64,000 nt of DNA from Staphylococcus sp. CAG:324 (GTDB lineage: Bacteria; Bacillota_I; Bacilli_A; ML615J-28; CAG-313), in assembly GCA_000433035.1 (NCBI GenBank), contig FR890815.1, positions 171,305 to 235,304 of the forward strand. Direction: 5' to 3'. The notes below the pieces were generated by a model. It was not told the DNA's origin. It did not search any database and worked only from the letters and a program-made list of their open reading frames with translations. The stretch's first letter is position 1. The number at the start of each line of letters is the position of its first letter. This document shows, in pieces, positions 51,056 to 59,556 of this stretch. The translations under genes were made by a program, and so were the position numbers.

Positions 51056-52831
51056 ATGAAATTCAATTTTAAAAATCGGGTAAGAAATTTTAAACTAGCA
51101 ACAACTGATTCTTTTGTTCCTTTGTTTGAGGCAATTACAAATTCAATTCAAGCGATTGAAGAAAGAGGATATTTCAATCATCCATGTATTAAAATTAAAA
51201 TTGAGAGAGATAGTTATCGCATAACCGATTTTACTTCTGGTATTTTTGCAATAGAAATTACAGACAATGGTATTGGATTTGTGGAACATAATTATGAATC
51301 TTTCATCACAAGTGATTCGGATTATAAAGTAGAAATTGGGGGTAAAGGAGTAGGTAGAATCAATTGGTTAAAAGCTTTTGAAATGATTTTTGTTAAGAGT
51401 GTCTTTGAAGAAAATGGTAAAAAATATTTAAGAAGTTTTCAATTCAATATTGATGATGAGATCCATAATGAAACTTTAGAAGAAGTATCAAATGATGTAG
51501 AGATTGCAACAACGATTACCTTGCGAAACTTAAATCAGGAATATCGGCCGGTTACAGAGATTTCCCTCAAAGAAATAGCTAATAAAATTATTGAACATTT
51601 TGCCACTTATTTTGTAATTGGTTCCATGCCCAAAATTGAAATTGAAGATGAAATTGATTTGATTGATTTAAATGAATTTTTTGAAAAAGAGAAATTTATT
51701 CAAACGCAAAGTCAAAGTATCACCTCTAATAATTGGTTATTTAATATTAGGCATGTTTTTTTAAACGCATCAAGCGCTTCTAAACATAAAATCTATATAT
51801 GTGCTCAAAATAGAGTAGTTTGTAGTTATGATATTGCTAATATTGAGGATTTACCAACAATTTTTAATCTGAATGGTCAAAAGGCCATTTATCAATGTTA
51901 TGTTAGTGGGGCTTTTTTAGATAAGGATGTAAACAGTGAAAGAACGTATTTTAGTAATGTTATTTTTGAGGATGAAAAAGAGTTAGATAGACCACATTTT
52001 GAATTAGCGATTAATTTATATGAACTAGTTTATAATGAAATAAATCTTTTTTTAAAAGATTATTTACAACCAATGATTAATTTAAGAGATAATCAAGTAA
52101 TTGATTATATTGATTCATATTGTCCTCAATATAAATATTTAACGAAATATGCTTCTGAGGAACTTAAAAATATTTCTTATTCAGTGGCTTCTAATAAAGA
52201 TAAATTATCGATGGAGTTAAGTCGTCTCAATTTAAAGTTTAATCAAAAGAATCATGATAAAATTAACAAAACTCTTCAAGATGCAACGCCTTATGCCAAA
52301 GATAAATTGTTAAATTTAGTCGTTCCTCTTTGTGAAAATCTGCATAGTGAATTTGCTAATTTTGTTTTAAAAAGAGCGGTTGCGGGCGAGATTTTGGAAA
52401 GACTGTTAACCTTTGATTTAAGTTTAAAGGAATTGATTGATACCTATTTTATTCCTTATAAAGAGGCTACTTCTGATATAAGTAATTTATGGATTATTGA
52501 TGAAAAATTAGCTTATCCTTATCAAAGAATGAATGGATTACAAGAGGATTATTTTTATGTTTATCAAGATGATAATACGCAATCATATATTGTGATTTCT
52601 TTTGAGGATCCTTTTGAAATCAAATTTAATCAAACAAATAATCCAGTAAAAAGGTTGAATGATAATTTAAGTAAACTAGTAATGCATAAAACTTATAAAC
52701 TCACAAAATATTTAATTGTTAGTGATGCTTTTGGTATTTTAACAGAAGGTTTAGTAGACAAAGAGATGATTGTATTATCATATCAAGATTTGATTCAGCA
52801 CTTAAAATTAAGAAAAAATAGTTTTCAGTAA
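51056..52831 (+). CDS. GHKL-type ATP-binding protein of unknown role, 591 aa
   Basis: An Hsp90/MutL-like ATPase module fills the first 180 residues: FEAITNSIQAIEE (motif N, Glu and Asn), EITDNGIGF (Asp-Gly-x-Gly) and GGKGVGRINWLKAF (lid glycines). The 400-residue C-terminal part is mostly helical (KDKLSMELSRLNLKFNQKNH) and not recognised. It is not HtpG, MutL or GyrB by length and order. Similar stand-alone proteins occur in defence loci, but here it lies between core operons. ATG 51056 has GAGGTAAAAG upstream; codons before it overlap the promoter. Confidence 0.8.
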   Translation: MKFNFKNRVRNFKLATTDSFVPLFEAITNSIQAIEERGYFNHPCIKIKIERDSYRITDFTSGIFAIEITDNGIGFVEHNYESFITSDSDYKVEIGGKGVGRINWLKAFEMIFVKSVFEENGKKYLRSFQFNIDDEIHNETLEEVSNDVEIATTITLRNLNQEYRPVTEISLKEIANKIIEHFATYFVIGSMPKIEIEDEIDLIDLNEFFEKEKFIQTQSQSITSNNWLFNIRHVFLNASSASKHKIYICAQNRVVCSYDIANIEDLPTIFNLNGQKAIYQCYVSGAFLDKDVNSERTYFSNVIFEDEKELDRPHFELAINLYELVYNEINLFLKDYLQPMINLRDNQVIDYIDSYCPQYKYLTKYASEELKNISYSVASNKDKLSMELSRLNLKFNQKNHDKINKTLQDATPYAKDKLLNLVVPLCENLHSEFANFVLKRAVAGEILERLLTFDLSLKELIDTYFIPYKEATSDISNLWIIDEKLAYPYQRMNGLQEDYFYVYQDDNTQSYIVISFEDPFEIKFNQTNNPVKRLNDNLSKLVMHKTYKLTKYLIVSDAFGILTEGLVDKEMIVLSYQDLIQHLKLRKNSFQ

Positions 52832-52912
52832 AAAGGGATTAAGGGGAAAGGATTTATTTGAAAATAACAATGGCACCTTTTTAGAAGTATAGTATTTTAC
52901 CTAGTAATTTTA

Positions 52913-52941
52913 TTGTTTAATTGTTGTAAATTTGTTATAAT
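52913..52941 (+). promoter_or_regulatory. Promoter of purB-purA
   Basis: TTGTTT (52913-52918), 17 bp, TATAAT (52936-52941). No purine riboswitch is visible in the short leader. Confidence 0.75.
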
Positions 52942-52981
52942 ATAAATTGGTTTTTCCAAATAAATATTTGATGGTGATAAG

Positions 52982-54271
52982 ATGATTGAAAGATATGCAA
53001 GAAAAAAATTACGTAATCTTTGGAGCGATAAAACGAGATTTCAACATATGCTTGATGTTGAACTTGCCACAACTTTTGCCTTTTCACAAATAGGTATTGT
53101 TCCTAAAGAAGATTATGAAAAAATGTTAAAAAATGCTACATTTGAAGTGGATAGAATCTTAGAAATTGAAAAAGAAACACATCATGATGTAATTGCCTTT
53201 ACAAAAGCGGTTACTGAAAATCTTCAAGATGAAGGTAAGTGGTTGCATTATGGTTTAACTAGCACGGATGTAGTAGATACAGCTTTAGCTCTTACACTAA
53301 AGAATGTGAATGATATTCTTGAAGATGATTTAAAAACTTTTCTTTCCGTTTTAAAAAAGCAAGCTATAAAGTATAAAATGACACCTTGTATGGGCAGAAC
53401 ACATGGAATGCATGCAGAGGTAACCTCATTTGGATTAAAATGGGCTCTTTGGTATGATGAGATGATGCGCAATTATATGCGATGGAAAGCCGCAAGAAAA
53501 GTGATTGAGGTAGGTAAAATAAGTGGAGCAGTTGGCAATTTTGCTAATATACCTTGTAGGGTTGAAGAAATTGTTTGTGCGAAGTTAGGATTAGATTTTG
53601 CAAAAATATCAACACAAGTTATATCTCGAGATAGGCATTGTGAGTATATGTATTGTCTTGCTCAAATTGCCTCGACATTAGAAAAAATTGCCATTGAAAT
53701 TCGTCATTTATCTAGAACAGAGGTAAAAGAGGTTGAAGAATATTTTGCAAAAGGTCAAAAAGGTTCAAGCGCTATGCCACACAAGAGAAATCCGATTGCT
53801 TCTGAAAATATTTGTGGCTGTGCTCGAGTAGTTAAAAGTAATTTGATGGTTGCTTTTGATAATAACATTTTATGGCATGAAAGAGATATTAGTCACTCTT
53901 CAGCAGAAAGAATTATTTTAGCTGATACGACTACTTTAATTGATTATATGTTAAATAGATATCAGGGAATTTTAGAAAATTTAACTGTTTTTCCTGATAA
54001 AATGCTTAAAAACATTCATATTACTCATGGTGCTGTTTTTTCTGGGCATCTTGTCAATGTATTAGTTGAAAAGGGAATGAATAGAATGGAAGCATATGAT
54101 ATTGTCCAAGAACAGGCAATGATTGCGTTAAATACGGATGAGAATTTATTCACCTTGTTGAAAAAGACAAAGGTAGGATCCATTCTAAATGATGATTTAG
54201 AAAAATGTTTTGATGTAAAATTTTATTTAAAAGGTGTAGATAGCATTTATAAACGCCTTGGATTGGAGTAA
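52982..54271 (+). CDS. purB: Adenylosuccinate lyase, 429 aa
   Basis: It splits SAICAR and adenylosuccinate, releasing fumarate. The fumarase-superfamily signature GSSAMPHKRNPIASENI, the substrate sites WLHYGLTSTDVVD and GRTHGMHAEVTSFG and the Ser-containing SHSSAERI region are all present. Length is typical. Three bases separate it from purA, together giving IMP to AMP. Confidence 0.97.
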   Translation: MIERYARKKLRNLWSDKTRFQHMLDVELATTFAFSQIGIVPKEDYEKMLKNATFEVDRILEIEKETHHDVIAFTKAVTENLQDEGKWLHYGLTSTDVVDTALALTLKNVNDILEDDLKTFLSVLKKQAIKYKMTPCMGRTHGMHAEVTSFGLKWALWYDEMMRNYMRWKAARKVIEVGKISGAVGNFANIPCRVEEIVCAKLGLDFAKISTQVISRDRHCEYMYCLAQIASTLEKIAIEIRHLSRTEVKEVEEYFAKGQKGSSAMPHKRNPIASENICGCARVVKSNLMVAFDNNILWHERDISHSSAERIILADTTTLIDYMLNRYQGILENLTVFPDKMLKNIHITHGAVFSGHLVNVLVEKGMNRMEAYDIVQEQAMIALNTDENLFTLLKKTKVGSILNDDLEKCFDVKFYLKGVDSIYKRLGLE

Positions 54272-54274
54272 AAA

Positions 54275-55555
54275 ATGAGAAATGCAGTAGTCGTAATTGG
54301 ATCACAATGGGGTGATGAAGGTAAGGGAAAAATTACCAATTATTTAAGTCAAAAGGCAGATGTTGTTGTCAGATATCAAGGTGGTGATAATGCTGGACAT
54401 ACCATTCAGTTTTTAGGGAATACTTATGCTCTTCATGTTATTCCATCAGGGGTTTTTAACAGCAGGACGAAAAATGTTTTAGGAAATGGAGTAGTTTTCA
54501 ATCCCAAAACTTTCTTAGAAGAGGTTAAAAATTTAAAAGATAAAGGATTTTCTTGTAATAATCTTTATATTAGTGATCGTGCTCATGTTATTTTTGATTA
54601 TCATAAAGAATTAGATGGTTTGAGTGAAGAATTTTTGGGAGCAAATAAAATAGGTACGACGAAAAAAGGGATTGGTCCTTGCTATACCGATAAAATGGCT
54701 CGTCAAGGCATTAGAGTGGGTGACTTGATAAGCAATGATTTTGAAAAAATGTATAAAGAAACTTTAAAAATAAAAAACGAACAAATTAGAACATATGGTG
54801 GTAAGGTTTTTGATATTGAAAAAAGTTATGAGGAATATCAAAAACTTGCTGATGAAATAAAACCATATGTAACCGATACAATTACACTTTTAAATGATGC
54901 AGTAAAAGAGGGTAAAAAAATCTTATTTGAAGGAGCACAAGGAGCTTTATTAGACATCGATTTTGGTACTTATCCTTTTGTTACATCATCAAATCCTTCA
55001 GGTGGTGGGGTTTGTATTGGCAGTGGAGTTGGTCCAACTCATATAAAAGATATTATAGGTGTAGCAAAAGCCTATTCCACAAGAGTGGGTAGTGGAGCCT
55101 TTCCTACTGAATTTGAAGATGAAGTGGCTAGTTATATTAGAGAAACTGCTCATGAATATGGAACTACAACCAAAAGACCAAGACGTATTGGATGGCTTGA
55201 TGGAGTAGTATTAAAGTATAGTGCTAACATTAATGGATTAACGGGAATAGCTTTAATGTTACTTGATGTTTTATCGGGGATAGATTATCTTTATGTTTGT
55301 ACTGCCTATCAATTAGATGGCAAAGTTATACATACTATTCCTTCAAGAGTGAGTGATTTTGAAAGATGTAAACCAATCTATGAGAAGTTGCCAGGTTGGG
55401 AAGAAGATGTAACAAATATAAAAAAATATGAAGATTTACCTCAAAATGCTAAGAAGTATATTGAGTTTATTGAAAAAATAACTGGTATAAGCGTTGTCAT
55501 CATTTCGGTCGGTCCAGATATCAACCAAACAATTGTTAGAAGAGAAATGATGTAG
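54275..55555 (+). CDS. purA: Adenylosuccinate synthetase, 426 aa
   Basis: It makes adenylosuccinate from IMP, aspartate and GTP. The N-terminal GSQWGDEGKGKITNYLS (P-loop), the Lys/His region DNAGHTIQFLG, GTTKKGIGPCYTDK and the GTP-specific FEGAQGALLDIDFGTYPF are intact. Co-transcribed with purB. Confidence 0.97.
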   Translation: MRNAVVVIGSQWGDEGKGKITNYLSQKADVVVRYQGGDNAGHTIQFLGNTYALHVIPSGVFNSRTKNVLGNGVVFNPKTFLEEVKNLKDKGFSCNNLYISDRAHVIFDYHKELDGLSEEFLGANKIGTTKKGIGPCYTDKMARQGIRVGDLISNDFEKMYKETLKIKNEQIRTYGGKVFDIEKSYEEYQKLADEIKPYVTDTITLLNDAVKEGKKILFEGAQGALLDIDFGTYPFVTSSNPSGGGVCIGSGVGPTHIKDIIGVAKAYSTRVGSGAFPTEFEDEVASYIRETAHEYGTTTKRPRRIGWLDGVVLKYSANINGLTGIALMLLDVLSGIDYLYVCTAYQLDGKVIHTIPSRVSDFERCKPIYEKLPGWEEDVTNIKKYEDLPQNAKKYIEFIEKITGISVVIISVGPDINQTIVRREMM

Positions 55556-55563
55556 GTGAATGT

Positions 55564-56979
55564 ATGGAAAAAAAATATGATGTGATTTTAGTTGGAGCTG
55601 GTCCTGCTGGAATTTTTTGTGCTTATGAATTAATAACTAAAAATAAAAATTTGAAAGTTTTGTTAGTCGAAAAAGGCAATGACATTTATTCTAGAAAATG
55701 TCCGATTTTAGAAAAAAAAGCAACAAAATGTCCCAATACTAAAACGGGAACTTGTTATCCAAGTTGCGCGATGACCTCTGGTTTTGGTGGTTGTGGAGCT
55801 TATTCGGATGGAAAGTTTAATATTACTAGTGAATTTGGTGGTTGGATGGGTGACTATTTAGATGAAGATGAGGTGTTAGATTTAATTAAATATGTAGATA
55901 AAATTAATTTAGATCATGGTGCCCCGAAAGAACTTACGAATCCTTATACAAAAGAAGTTTTAGATATCGAAAAAAGAGGAATAGCAAGAGGATTAAAATT
56001 GTTAAGAAGCGAAGTCAGACATCTTGGTACTGAAATTAACCTTCAAGTTTTGAAAAATATTTATGAAGATATGAAACCCCATCTTGAATATTTGTTTGCG
56101 ACAACTGTTGATGAAATTATTGTGAAAGATGGTAAAATTCAAGGGATTATTTTGGAAAATGGTGAAAAGTTAGAAGCCAAATATGTTGTACTTTGTATAG
56201 GTAGAGCTGGGTCTAGTTGGCTTACAAAGGTATTGTCAAAGCATGGAGTATCGTTTAAGAACAATAAAGTTGATATTGGTGTTCGAGTAGAAACAAACGA
56301 TATTATTATGGAAGAAATTAATCGCTATCTTTATGAAGGTAAATTTATTTTTACCACAAGTGTAGGAACAACCGTGAGAACTTTTTGTTCAAACCCTAGT
56401 GGACATGTAGTGGTTGAAAATCATCATGGGGTAAAGGTTTGTAATGGTCATGCTTTTAATGATATTAGATTAGGTTCTAAAAACACTAATTTTGCTCTTC
56501 TAGTATCACTTGAATTTGATGAGCCTTTCAACGACCCTAACGGGTTTGCTGAAGAAATTAGTCGACTTGCTAATCAACTTAGCAATGGTGGTGTAATAGT
56601 ACAAAAATTTGGTGATATTAAAAAGGGCAGAAGATCGACTAAAAAAAGGATTGATGAGGGATTTGTTAAACCTACCCTTAAAGAAGCGGTTCCTGGTGAT
56701 TTAGGTTTAGTCCTTCCTTATAACGTAATGAAATCACTCATTGAAATGATTGAGGCTTTAGATTATATTACTCCTGGTATTGCTAGTGATCATACTCTTT
56801 TTTATGGAGTAGAGGCTAAATTTTATAGTGATCGACCAATTGTTAATTCTCACTTTGAAACTGCAATTCAAAATTTATATGTTGGTGGTGATGGAGCTGG
56901 TATTACCAGAGGACTTGCTCAAGCTGGAGCAAATGGTGTAAAAATTGCAAGAAGTATTATTGAAAAGGAAGGAAAATAA
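55564..56979 (+). CDS. FAD-dependent oxidoreductase (COG2509 type), 471 aa
   Basis: The Rossmann FAD motif is VILVGAGPAGIFCAYEL at residues 8-24. A cysteine-rich segment (KCPILEKKATKCPNT, TGTCYPSC) and GFGGCGAYSDGKF follow, typical of COG2509 dehydrogenases. The C-terminus YVGGDGAGITRGLAQAGANG closes the FAD site. Substrate unknown. It lies 8 bases after purA and 5 before hpt, so it is probably in the purine operon. Confidence 0.88.
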   Translation: MEKKYDVILVGAGPAGIFCAYELITKNKNLKVLLVEKGNDIYSRKCPILEKKATKCPNTKTGTCYPSCAMTSGFGGCGAYSDGKFNITSEFGGWMGDYLDEDEVLDLIKYVDKINLDHGAPKELTNPYTKEVLDIEKRGIARGLKLLRSEVRHLGTEINLQVLKNIYEDMKPHLEYLFATTVDEIIVKDGKIQGIILENGEKLEAKYVVLCIGRAGSSWLTKVLSKHGVSFKNNKVDIGVRVETNDIIMEEINRYLYEGKFIFTTSVGTTVRTFCSNPSGHVVVENHHGVKVCNGHAFNDIRLGSKNTNFALLVSLEFDEPFNDPNGFAEEISRLANQLSNGGVIVQKFGDIKKGRRSTKKRIDEGFVKPTLKEAVPGDLGLVLPYNVMKSLIEMIEALDYITPGIASDHTLFYGVEAKFYSDRPIVNSHFETAIQNLYVGGDGAGITRGLAQAGANGVKIARSIIEKEGK

Positions 56980-56984
56980 TAAAC

Positions 56985-57527
56985 ATGAATATTAACAATA
57001 ATATTAAAAAAACTTTAATTACAAAAGAAATGTTAGATGAGCGTATTGCAGAAATAGCTAAACAAATTAGTATAGAGTATGTAGATAAAAATCCAGTAAT
57101 GATTTGTCTTTTAAAGGGCAGTGTGTCGTATTTTGCTCATTTATGTGAAAATATTCATATTCCACTAGAATATGAATTCTTACGAGCATCTAGTTATCAT
57201 GGTGCTACTACGACAGGTGAAGTAAAATTATTACATGTGCCAACAATTCCTCTAAAAAATCGTCATGTAATTATTGTTGAAGATATTATTGACACAGGTC
57301 TTACGCTTGCCGCAATTCAAAAAGTAATTCAAGATATGGAACCATCATCCTTAGAAATCACAACTCTTCTTGATAAACCATCAAGAAGAGTAGAACATAG
57401 CATTGTTCCTAAATATGTTGGTTTTACAATTCCTGATGAATTTGTTGTTGGTTTTGGTTTGGATTATAATGAACAATATCGCAACCTTCCTTATATTGGG
57501 GTTTTAAAAGAAGAAGTTTATAAATAA
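56985..57527 (+). CDS. hpt: Hypoxanthine-guanine phosphoribosyltransferase, 180 aa
   Basis: Purine salvage: hypoxanthine or guanine plus PRPP to IMP or GMP. PRPP motif VIIVEDIIDTGLTL, FLRASSYHGATTTGEV and the base-binding DEFVVGFGLDYNEQYRN are characteristic. The spacing suggests co-transcription with the FAD gene. Confidence 0.95.
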   Translation: MNINNNIKKTLITKEMLDERIAEIAKQISIEYVDKNPVMICLLKGSVSYFAHLCENIHIPLEYEFLRASSYHGATTTGEVKLLHVPTIPLKNRHVIIVEDIIDTGLTLAAIQKVIQDMEPSSLEITTLLDKPSRRVEHSIVPKYVGFTIPDEFVVGFGLDYNEQYRNLPYIGVLKEEVYK

Positions 57528-57567
57528 AAAACCTAGTTTTACTAACCTAGTTTTACTAGGTTTTTAT
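57526..57567 (+). terminator. Terminator after hpt
   Basis: AAAAACCTAG pairs with CTAGGTTTTT; a repeat of ACCTAGTTTTACTA lies within the hairpin. Confidence 0.85.
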
Positions 57568-57614
57568 CACCCTTTTGATCTTTTTTGAATAAATTATCTT
57601 AAGAGGTGATGAAA

Positions 57615-58040
57615 ATGATAATACATATTTGTTTAATTTTTTATATTATTTTTATCATAGTATTCGTAATTGTTTTATCAAGATGTTTATTTATAAATGA
57701 ACAAAAGAAAAGAAGGGTTTTGATGCTATCAAAAGTTTGTTATGACTTATCTCCATATTGGGTTATTCAAATTTGCCCTTCTGAAGAAATACCAAATATT
57801 ATGGGGTTAGATGTTTGTTGTTATCTTGACTTGACTAATCTTGAAGAAGGAATTACAATCATTCAAAAAGTTTTAATGTCAGGTATTCCTGTCATTACAA
57901 CGAATATTTATGCACATAAAATAGAAAAAGAGTTGAATAAATTAGCGAGAGAAAATAAAACGTATTTTATCTATAATGATACCTTTATCACTGATAAAAT
58001 AATTGGATTAATTAACCAGGTAAATTTTTATGCAAAATAA
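57615..58040 (+). CDS. Membrane-anchored small protein of unknown function, 141 aa
   Basis: A single N-terminal transmembrane segment (HICLIFYIIFIIVFVIVL) is followed by a cytosolic or external domain of about 110 residues with an alpha/beta pattern, including GITIIQKVLMSGIPVITTN. No family recognised. Start is ATG 57615 with AGAGGTG 6 bases upstream; the GTG and ATG at 57606-57611 lie in that ribosome site. Confidence 0.7.
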   Translation: MIIHICLIFYIIFIIVFVIVLSRCLFINEQKKRRVLMLSKVCYDLSPYWVIQICPSEEIPNIMGLDVCCYLDLTNLEEGITIIQKVLMSGIPVITTNIYAHKIEKELNKLARENKTYFIYNDTFITDKIIGLINQVNFYAK

Positions 58041-58099
58041 GACAAAAAAATAAAATTATGATATAATATCAAAGAAAGCAAAAGAAAGGAGTAACCAAT

Positions 58100-58717
58100 A
58101 TGACCTCTGTAGCAAGATTAATTAAAGCTAAAACTATTTCATTTACAGAAGAAATAATTACACATTATAAAGAATTAAATTTAACTGAAACAGAAGCTAT
58201 TGTTTTAATCTTTCTTTTTCGAAAATTAGATGATCAGGATAATATTTTATCCACAAGTGCTTTGACAAAAAAAATGACTTTGAGTGAAGATGAATTATCT
58301 AATTTGGTGGTCGGACTTGTTCAAAAAGGTTTTATTGAAATAAGCATGGAAGAGGGAGTGGAATCATTTGAACTTGATGGTGTATATGAGGCCTTAGCTG
58401 CTGTTTTAAATCAAGAAAATACAACTGCATTTATAGATAGGCAAGATATGTTAAGTCAAATTGTTTTATATGTTGAAACTACTTATGCTAAACCTTGCGC
58501 ACCTGCCGATTTGATGATTATCAATTCATGGTTAGATTTAGGGTATTCCTATAATGAAATAAAAACTGCTGTTTTAGATAGCCTTAAAGCTAAAAAATTA
58601 CATTTAAAATATGCAGATGCTATTTTAGCAAATCGTAAAACACAAAGTAAGCGAACAATGGTTGAATATGATGAAGATATTAAAAAAATGTTGGATGCCA
58701 TGTATGTCAAAAGATGA
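58100..58717 (+). CDS. dnaD: DnaD-domain replication protein, 205 aa
   Basis: A winged-helix N-terminal domain (LTETEAIVLIFLFRKLDDQD; TSALTKKMTLSEDEL) is followed by the DnaD-like C-terminal domain (YVETTYAKPCAPADLMIINS, with SYNEIKTAVLDSL). DnaD helps load the replicative helicase in Firmicutes. The next gene, nth, overlaps, exactly as in Bacillus subtilis (dnaD-nth). Mild C-terminal divergence. Confidence 0.88.
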   Translation: MTSVARLIKAKTISFTEEIITHYKELNLTETEAIVLIFLFRKLDDQDNILSTSALTKKMTLSEDELSNLVVGLVQKGFIEISMEEGVESFELDGVYEALAAVLNQENTTAFIDRQDMLSQIVLYVETTYAKPCAPADLMIINSWLDLGYSYNEIKTAVLDSLKAKKLHLKYADAILANRKTQSKRTMVEYDEDIKKMLDAMYVKR

Positions 58718-59342
58718 AGTAGCATTGATTTTACAAAATTTGGAAAACCTTTTTCCTCATGCATCTTGTGAATTAATATACCACAATTTATTTGAATTGT
58801 TGATTGCGGTAAGTTTATCAGCACAAACAACTGATAAGGCTGTAAATAAAGTCACTCCTAATCTTTTTGCAGCTTATCCTGATGCTTTAAGTTTATCTCA
58901 AGCATCTCAAATGGATGTTCAAAAAATTATTCAAACCATTGGTCTAAGTCATAATAAAAGTAAGAATATCATTGCTCTTAGTAAAATTTTAATTGAAAAG
59001 TATCAAGGAGAAGTTCCTAGGGAACAAGAACAATTAGAGAGTTTGCCAGGGGTAGGACGTAAAACTGCCAATGTCATTTTAACCGAAGGCTATCATATCC
59101 CAAGATTACCTGTTGACACTCATGTGGAAAGAGTATCGAAAAGAATGGGAATTGTTGATCAAAATGCTTCCGTTTTACAAGTAGAATTAAAATTAATGGA
59201 GTGCATTGACGAAAGTAAGTGGCATCAAGCCCATCATTTGTTCTTATTTATGGGACGTTACAAGTGTTTAGCTAAAAATCCTAAATGTGAGGATTGTTTT
59301 TATAAAGATAAATGTAAATATGACAAAAAACCCCTTAAATAA
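58704..59342 (+). CDS. nth: Endonuclease III, 212 aa
   Basis: DNA glycosylase/AP lyase for oxidised pyrimidines. The helix-hairpin-helix LPGVGRKTANVIL carries the catalytic Lys, the catalytic Asp is in RLPVDTHVERVS, and a 4Fe-4S cluster is bound by C-x6-C-x2-C-x5-C at the end (CLAKNPKCEDCFYKDKC). ATG 58704 (or 58695) overlaps dnaD by about 14 bases. Confidence 0.95.
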   Translation: MSKDEVALILQNLENLFPHASCELIYHNLFELLIAVSLSAQTTDKAVNKVTPNLFAAYPDALSLSQASQMDVQKIIQTIGLSHNKSKNIIALSKILIEKYQGEVPREQEQLESLPGVGRKTANVILTEGYHIPRLPVDTHVERVSKRMGIVDQNASVLQVELKLMECIDESKWHQAHHLFLFMGRYKCLAKNPKCEDCFYKDKCKYDKKPLK

Positions 59343-59379
59343 ATGATATATTAAATATATCAATATTTAGGGGGTTTTT
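59326..59379 (+). terminator. Terminator after nth that covers the cse60 ribosome site
   Basis: CCCCTTAAATA (from 59332) pairs with TATTTAGGGG and T5 follows, ending right at the next ATG (59380). The 3' arm contains the only G-rich ribosome site of the next gene. Confidence 0.7.
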
Positions 59380-59556
59380 ATGTTTATTAAAGTATTTGAT
59401 GAAGAACATGAATTAGATTTAGAAAAAAAGGTAAATGAATTTTTAGATCATTTTCAAACAGAAGATATTATTGATATTAAATATAGTGTTGCGACTTTAT
59501 ATGATGGTAGAAGTCAGGTATATTGCTATTCTTGTCTTATTATGATCAAAGATTAA
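59380..59556 (+). CDS. cse60: Sporulation protein Cse60, 58 aa
   Basis: MFIKVFDEEHELDLEKKVNE opens as in Cse60 (MKVKVFDEEHEKDLE-like) and the body IIDIKYSVATLYDGRSQVY with YCYSCLIM fits the family. In Bacillus subtilis cse60 is made in the mother cell under sigma-E; its role is unknown. Its 3' end overlaps the converging NFACT gene by 11 bases. Its ribosome site is within the preceding terminator hairpin. Confidence 0.85.
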   Translation: MFIKVFDEEHELDLEKKVNEFLDHFQTEDIIDIKYSVATLYDGRSQVYCYSCLIMIKD

